From positions 16,879,249 through 16,943,248 of the forward strand of contig OZ038423.1 in the NCBI GenBank assembly GCA_964036155.1: a DNA stretch of 64,000 bases. The letters are read 5' to 3'. The stretch comes from Diploscapter coronatus. Its lineage: Eukaryota; Nematoda; Chromadorea; Rhabditida; Rhabditidae. Positions 57,433-64,000 of the stretch are shown piece after piece (position 1 is the first letter of the stretch; every line of letters begins with the position of its first letter). Made by a program: the position numbers and the translations under genes. A model generated the notes under the pieces. The model was not told the origin of the DNA. It searched no databases and saw only the letters and a list, made by a program, of their open reading frames with translations.

Positions 57433-57812
57433 ATATCGATTTCAAAATGATGGAAGATTCAAACTGGCTGCAATTATCATCGGATTTAAGTGTGATCCAG
57501 GAACTCTAATTGTGAGAGTTAACAAAGGAGCGACATATTTTTTGGTTTAATTTATGCAAATAAATGTGCGTTAATTTCGCAAAAACGAGATCCTACATTA
57601 TTATTTGCAGATCTTTTCTGGATCCAAAATCTGAATCTGGTATAAAATATGATCGAAATCGGTTAATGATCAGAATATAGACACGTTAGTCTATTAAAAC
57701 TAGTTTGTTTTTCGACGTAGTTTCTTCACTCAAATTACTACTCTGTAAGTAGTAGTATTGTTTTAATTACAATTAGTCCGAATTTTGAGATATCCACAGT
57801 GATTTTAACAGG
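57433..57812 (+). repeat. Direct repeat, copy 1 (about 375 bp)
   Basis: Near-identical to 63626-64000. The core from GTTAACAAAGGAGCGACATA (57519) to about 57770 appears identical; the ends have diverged. No ORF. Confidence 0.9.
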
Positions 57813-60769
57813 ATAATTGGTGTACGTAAACTGGGTTCTGACACCAGTAATGTATGGATTTTATCTTACAAGCTAGATGCTATACTTCGATATCAGTTAT
57901 CTTCGAACAGAATGAACCAAAGCAATGTTTTTTATTGAACATTTGACAAATTAGACAAATTTTTGGAATGCATTTGAATCGATAAAGTAAAATTAAAAAA
58001 TAATTATGAAATTTCGTCAGAAATATCGAAAGATATGAGTTTTTGAAATTTACTGTCCAAACGGCATTTTGCAATAATTGGTCATTTAACTTCAAAAAAT
58101 TCTGGAGCTCATACAAATGTGAATTCGAGGTCGGTCCTGGGATAAATTTGTTCATTACGTCCATCTACACAGCATACTGTAAAGATGAATTTTTCCAACG
58201 TCATTTACGCGTAAACGTAGTACGGGCCGAAAAGTACACAACCAAGACGCGAAAAGTGCACATTTCCACAAAAATTGACATTCAGAAAATTCTTATTTTA
58301 TTTTCTGATAATCTATGGATTAAATACTGTCCAATAAAAAAAGAATTATTCAATTTTGTCCACAAATAAGAAAGTTATGAATTTTTTCCCGAGGTCGGAT
58401 CTGTCACAACTTCAAGCTACCGTAATCCTGCATGCGATAATTTTTATGAAAAACCGATAGCACCACGAGAATCAGCGTAAAAAACTAAACAAAATATGTG
58501 GGAAACGGCCAAATCGACGGACCCCTGGAAACACCCCTTTGCTAAGACTTTGGTTTTTCCTGAGATTCACTCTTAAATAAATGTTCAATTGTACAAAATT
58601 AGATCAATTTTCATTGAATATGAAGATTACTCATCATTTATTAACGCATTCAGAAAAAGCATAGAATAATGCTTCAAAAATTTTACAAATCTAACATTAA
58701 ATTTATGAAATCAGTAACGATATTCAATTTTGTTTGGCCACTGATTCTTCAAGAAGTCATTCAAAGGAGCTTCTTTCCAAATGCACTCGTTCAATTCATT
58801 ACTGCGTGTCGTTGTGTTATTCTTGACATCTTCTTGAAAGAAAATGTCACTTTTGCATTTGAACTTCTCGTCATGTCAGCTGTCTCCACACTAGTGAATA
58901 TTCAGAAATGGAATTGCTCGCAATTTTTGCTTAGTAGTGCTTCATTTCTTCTAAATTACATAGTTACGCCTCTTTCGTGCGTAAGGGCTGTTTATAATTA
59001 TAGCTCCTTATAAATTTCAATGTCTGAAGGGCAAACTTCGTAAGTGAAATTTCTAATTTTAAATAAAAAATATTTCGTTGACACCTCAATTATATACTGA
59101 AAATATCAAAATTTGTATGATCTTTGATGTCATTTGACATCCGGATCAGTTATTGCTCCTTCGAATCTATTTGATTAGAAACGCTCTTCAATGTCACTGA
59201 TTATTAAGACGCATTCTTTGAGTAACCAGAACAAAATATAAAGAGTGGCCGGACAACTGCAAAAGTGTCTCGGATCCGAATTAAACTTATATGGTGGACA
59301 CATCCATGGGCTCTAATCACAAAAATGTAAAGACCAGACCCCACCCCCAAAAGTGGGCGGAGCTACGTGGGGATCAAAGTTGGGTGTTTTGACGATTTGA
59401 CACCTCTCAGGGGTACAAAGAAAACTTTTTTGCTATAAAAGATTTTTAATGAACCATAGATTTCAATTTATTTTCATTTCACTTTTTGATAACAATGAAA
59501 ATTTGTATTCATACAATTTTCATTTGAAAAATGGAATATCAGATAAGAAGGGTAATCAAGGAGGGCATGTCACGAGAAGCCGTTCGTCCGTTTCGCAGGC
59601 AAAGGAAATAGTATCTGTGCACTAAATATTGAATATGATTTTAGGATTTTTTAATAAAATGCATGATAGTTTCGGAACTATTTTAATGTGCCTTAATAAT
59701 CAAAAATGATATTTCTTTAAAATTTAATTTTCAACCTCTCAAAAATAAAAGAAAAAGATTCTATTAGAGAATTTACGGCATTCGTATTTTTACAGATTAA
59801 ACTTAATCTTACAAACTCGTCGCCCCATAATCCATTTGAACCTATCTAAAATATTCATTATAAAACGTGCATTTGGGTTGTTATTAATTTTTGCATTTAA
59901 CGACATTTAATTCATTTTTCCTTGATCTAAGTCAACTTCAAAATCTCTTTTATAAGTAGAGAAGTCAAGTACATTTTAGGAAATAGATGATCACGGTAAC
60001 TCATCAAAATAACATTACAAACTCTCAACAAGACAAAATAGTTTTTAGATTTTCGGAAATTATCCACTCGATATAAGTTAATTCATTTTTGTGTAACGAT
60101 ATTTTTTAAATAAAAGGTAAACATTTAAATGGTTTAAAAATATGACCCACCCAACCACAGTCCTCTCCAGGAAAGTTACCTGAAGGAATTTAGTAAAGCG
60201 CATCGGGAAATTGAAGAGCTGATTTTCATAAATGCACTACTATAAAATATGGAGATTTGGAATTGCGATATTTGTGCATTTTTGAAAATCGAATTCTTCT
60301 TCCGTTGCGATTAACTAAATTTCTTACTCGGCTGCCTAAATATAATTAATAATTATCCACTAATTGAAAATTCAACCATTCATTATATCTTATTCTTTTT
60401 TTTATGTGTTCGAGGCCTGGATTTATGTAGTGGTCATGAATTGTGTTGATGCGTGCGAATGTTCGAGATTCGTCGCGATCACCACAGGGGTGAATCTCGA
60501 CCAAGCCTTAACATTCGCGGCTTCAGCACGAGCCATGCACACTGTTTCCAATTCGGATCTCTAAAAGAGTCGAGGGTACTCTTGCTATAGACTTTTGATT
60601 CAATTATCCAATTAAAACTATAGTCACAGAGAAACTTTTCGTTTACTTACCCGGGGATCCAAAGGGTACACACATATTCCTGGGCATCACTGTCTACTAA
60701 ACGCATTCCCTAAATGTTTTTATAGATAAAATGCAGAGCGATGAAAAGTATGAAAACAAATATCCTGAA
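57813..60769. other. Repeat-like, gene-poor region
   Basis: Two short open frames (58043-58369 and 58669-59013, plus) lack any domain or splice support; the second is hydrophobic. CGAGGTCGG is repeated at about 58126 and 58391, which hints at an old repeat. A small inverted repeat is at 60455-60518. A possible 3' extension of the lectin gene on minus (about 60660-60700, ending at a CCGGGTAAGT donor) was seen but not joined. Confidence 0.4.
60455..60518. repeat. Hairpin-forming inverted repeat
   Basis: GCGAATGTTCGAGATTC pairs with GAATCTCGA...AACATTCGC, with a 9-nt bulge in the right arm and a 24-bp loop that includes CGATCACCACAGGGG. Intergenic. Confidence 0.6.
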
Positions 60770-62539
60770 CTAATCACAGTAGGCAACCTGGAAATGTAGA
60801 ACGATACATCATAGGAGCATACGAAATAATATGGTAAAAGATGCTCTGGGCTATCCTCCCCTCTCCTAACCTTTTGCTATTTTCGTATGTTTCTATCGTC
60901 CTACTTTTCAAAATTGCCTATAAGCAGAATGATGACTCACAGTAGGATCATCTGGGATTTTATACATATCAGTATGAATTCGGGAGGTAGTGGAGTTCTT
61001 CGAAGTCACTAAAAAGGAGAAAATCAGTAGATGGTTTTAATTATACTCTTTAATTTTTGATCAAATTTGGTTAGTAAGAAATTTTGGCCAGTTTCGACAC
61101 AATTTGGATAAGTTTTACGTTAAATTACATCTTTTAATAAATAGCAGACTGATTGAGTTTATTGTCCGAAAACTTCGGGAAGGCTACAGCAGGAAAGGTT
61201 CGCTTTTTAAAGATGGTCATAGCTTTACTTAGGATAGACTGTTTTCGGAGATCTAAAGTTTTGAGATCAGCATGACTTCGATGATCAGACTGATACCAAT
61301 TTTAGACGTTAAAATCAATGTTGAAAACTGATTTGGTCTCTCTAATCATTAGCTTCCTTTGTGAGTAGTCTTATTAATGCCGCAAAATGAAGAAAACACG
61401 CAATTCAGATATCGAATGTTTCAAATTAATTTATACGCTAATAAATTCTCATGAAATCCCTTACCATAACCCCATAAGTCCAGGCCTTGCTGTACGCTGT
61501 ACAGCCTTGCTAGGTGGCACGTTGGACATAATCTAATGCAGATCCCACTTGCTGCGTTCCAATCGACCATAACATCAAAATACTGTAAAATCCTTTCTAT
61601 TCACAAAACGAAATGATACTCAGCCATCACCTGATAGCATTTGCCGTTGATAAAATCCCAGGTAGGAGGACATTGTGCAGCTGAAATAGTTGAATTTAGA
61701 GTTGAGAAACGTTTTTTGCTTGAAGAAGAAGGCATTTTCCTTTATTCTTTAATCACAATGAATTATTATTGAGGAAGAGTAAGATCATACTATTTTTTGA
61801 AAGACTATTTGGTCGTTTATTCATGTAAATTTTATGTCGATAGTTAAGTTCGGTTAAAAAGAAGTGATAATGCTTTCTTTGTAATTCATACACTATTCCT
61901 ACAAATTTGATGTATGAATTCGAATCGAATTTAATGAATGAATATGCTCTCGGAACATATACAGTAGTTTTTTTTCCAGAAAACAATGATTCCGCTAAAA
62001 AAGGTTCATGAAATTTATGGACTCGGGCAATAGATTTCCTCTTGAATTGATAATAAAATGGTTGGCTTGAAAAATTCCTAAGACTTACCACATTCAGCTA
62101 ATGGACCTGGATTTTGGACACACTCGGTTGTAGTATTGGGTGTGGACGAAGTGTAGCCAGCTGTAATCAGATCGTGGTGATTGTTGTATCGATATGTATT
62201 GTTGTTGAGTTTGCGCAATTTTATGCTTTACTTTAGACTTTAATGTCGGTGCCTGAACCGACGATTATGAGATTTTACAAAACAATGTGATGGCCGACTT
62301 GCCAAAAAACCTAGACCAGATTGAATTATAAACCCATTCCACATTCATTGTGAAGAGACAAAATTTGGAAAAGCCATACGTAGCTGGCCTTTTCAAAAGT
62401 AGCAAACTCATTTAATGCGCAATGATAATTTACCTGTGTCAGTAGTGGTTTGCATAACAGGTAGATCCTTACTTGGCGTCGTTGGTAGGCAAGCATTCGA
62501 CAATTTGAAGAGAAACAGAAGAATTACGAAATTCATCAT
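60770..62539 (-). CDS. Short secreted C-type-lectin-like protein
   Basis: Exons 62434-62539, 62089-62160, 61631-61680, 61465-61582, 60941-61008 and 60770-60787 join in phase to 143 residues. A signal peptide (MMNFVILLFLFKLSNA) is followed by a Thr/Pro-rich linker (CLPTTPSKDLPVMQTTTDTG) and the first half of a C-type lectin fold: CPPTWDFINGKCYQ, then DWNAASGICIRLC and HLARLYSVQQGLDLW (the C..W...K.Y, W..A...C and LA.I.S..E blocks). The second half, with the WIGL, W.DG and final Cys motifs, is missing: the protein ends after PDDPTVAYCD. So this is a truncated lectin, or later exons were missed. Nematode CLEC proteins are often secreted defence or gut proteins; no ligand can be inferred. Confidence 0.6.
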
Positions 62540-63625
62540 TTAGTTGGGAAGTGACCTAAAGTCGATGATTTATTCTTCGAACTTTTGGCAATTTGTAATT
62601 TTGAGAGGAATTTTATAATTTTCCTATCGAGATATCAAGATCCATGAAAAGGAGATTTTGATACCAGATTTGTGAGAAGGTACAAGTTTAACAATGAAGA
62701 CATGTTCGAAGTTTTGGATTTAAAAATCTTCGAAGACGAAGTTGGGCTCGCCACTATTTGATAGTAAACGGTATATCCCAGCTTTGGTTATTCAAAATAA
62801 ATACGGCTGATGGAAAGATATAAGATAAACTAGGACTTTCTCGCTCGTCGTTCTAGTGTCAGCTTTCGGCTGGCTGTTAGAATTTTAATTACCTCTACTA
62901 AATATTTTTATCTCAAATAAACTAAATTCGATATTATTGGTCGATTATAATGAGCCATTTACTTTGACATCATTATTTTTTGAGCAAGAATTCAAACGTT
63001 GAAGAAACTCTCAGAATTACAATTAGAATGCTCATTTTTGAAAGTAGCTGTATGGTCACTAATTCTTAAAATTAAGATCATATTCAGAATTACTTCCGTT
63101 TACCAAAGTCAAAAAAGGAGCACGAGTAGATTACATATCTCGGAGGTTGAAGATCTTCAAACACATTTCTAAATAAAGATTCAGAAGTTTTACCCTGTAG
63201 ATAACCTACAAAATTATAGGCTAAAGCCAAGTTGACACAAATAATAGTAATTTACTCAGACGGTTTGAAATTAGGGATCATAAATAATCAAAAATGAGTC
63301 GTTTATTTAGCTATAAATAGACAACTTTGTTCAACATCACGAAAAGTTAATACCAAATTTGATAAAAAAAAACATTTAAAATTAATAATGAAGAAACCTA
63401 TTCAAATGCCCTACAGAAGATGCATAAAAGGGACCCCTGTGAAGATGCTTACTCTATTTCTGTAGACTTACTTTGATCTTTTCTACTTTTTTCAATTTTT
63501 CTAAAGCATTTCACATGCCATTTATGAAAATCATATTCCACTGGTTATCAGTGATAATTTGATATTTCTTTTTTATTTGATTACTATAGATATCCAGCTT
63601 ATCAGACATCAAAATATCATTTTTG
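62540..63625. other. AT-rich region upstream of the lectin-like gene
   Basis: Nothing recognisable. It would hold the lectin-gene promoter. Confidence 0.4.
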
Positions 63626-64000
63626 AATATCGATTTTAGAATGATGAAAGATTACAATTGCCTGTGATTATCATCGGATTTGAGTATGGTTCGGGAATCC
63701 CGATTGTGAGGGTTAACAAAGGAGCGACATATTTTTTGGTTTAATTTATGCAAATAAATGTGCGTTAATTTCGCAAAAACGAGATCCTACATTATTATTT
63801 GCAGATCTTTTCTGGATCCAAAATCTGAATCTGGTATAAAATATGATCGAAATCGGTTAATGATCAGAATATAGACACGTTAGTCTATTAAAACTAGTTT
63901 GTTTTTCGACGTAGTTTCTTCACTCAAATTACTACTCTGTAAGTAGTAGTATTGTTTCAATTTGTCTGAATTTTGAGATATCCACAGTGATTTTAACAGG
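63626..64000 (+). repeat. Direct repeat, copy 2 (runs off the window)
   Basis: Same orientation as 57433-57812 and nearly identical over the core 63713-63955. It is cut by the window edge, so the true unit may be longer. Confidence 0.9.

Noticed and set aside
58669..59013. Hydrophobic 114-codon frame as a gene
   Set aside because: Single frame in AT-rich, repeat-like sequence with no signal peptide, splice structure or family resemblance.

Overview
This window is nuclear DNA from a nematode. Protein-coding genes are split into many exons with GT(A/G)...TTTCAG introns, start codons often sit a few bases after a TTTCAG-type acceptor as expected for trans-splicing, and six copies of the nematode SL1 spliced leader are present. 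The species cannot be told from the sequence. All exon models below were built by hand from splice signals and reading phase; none is backed by transcript data.

Left part (1-25 kb): a divergent pair, the 5' part of an importin-5/IMB-3 gene (minus) and a complete 35-exon ABCC/MRP4-like transporter (plus). Then follow a secreted ML-domain (NPC2/MD-2-like) lipid-binding protein (plus) and a rhodopsin-like 7TM receptor (minus, N-terminus unresolved).

Centre (27-46 kb): a minus-strand SPE-42/SPE-49 (DC-STAMP plus C4C4 RING) sperm-fertilisation protein. About 420 bp upstream on the same strand is a secreted 833-residue protein with five chitin-binding (CBM14) domains, of the kind found in eggshell proteins. 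A 168-residue coiled-coil protein of unknown function is divergently transcribed from it. One 2.2-kb intron of the spe-42-like gene is almost completely filled by six SL1 RNA genes in three head-to-head pairs, with inverted spacers between them. This is the most striking feature of the window: a compact spliced-leader RNA locus nested in a protein gene, with no 5S rRNA gene nearby.

Right part (46-64 kb) is AT-rich, gene-poor and repeat-rich. It holds a small F-box gene, a short two-exon membrane-protein gene, a decayed 7TM chemoreceptor gene carrying a transposon-like insertion, TIR elements, a foldback element with two convergent tRNA-like (pol III) units, a 375-bp direct duplication and a short C-type-lectin-like secreted protein.
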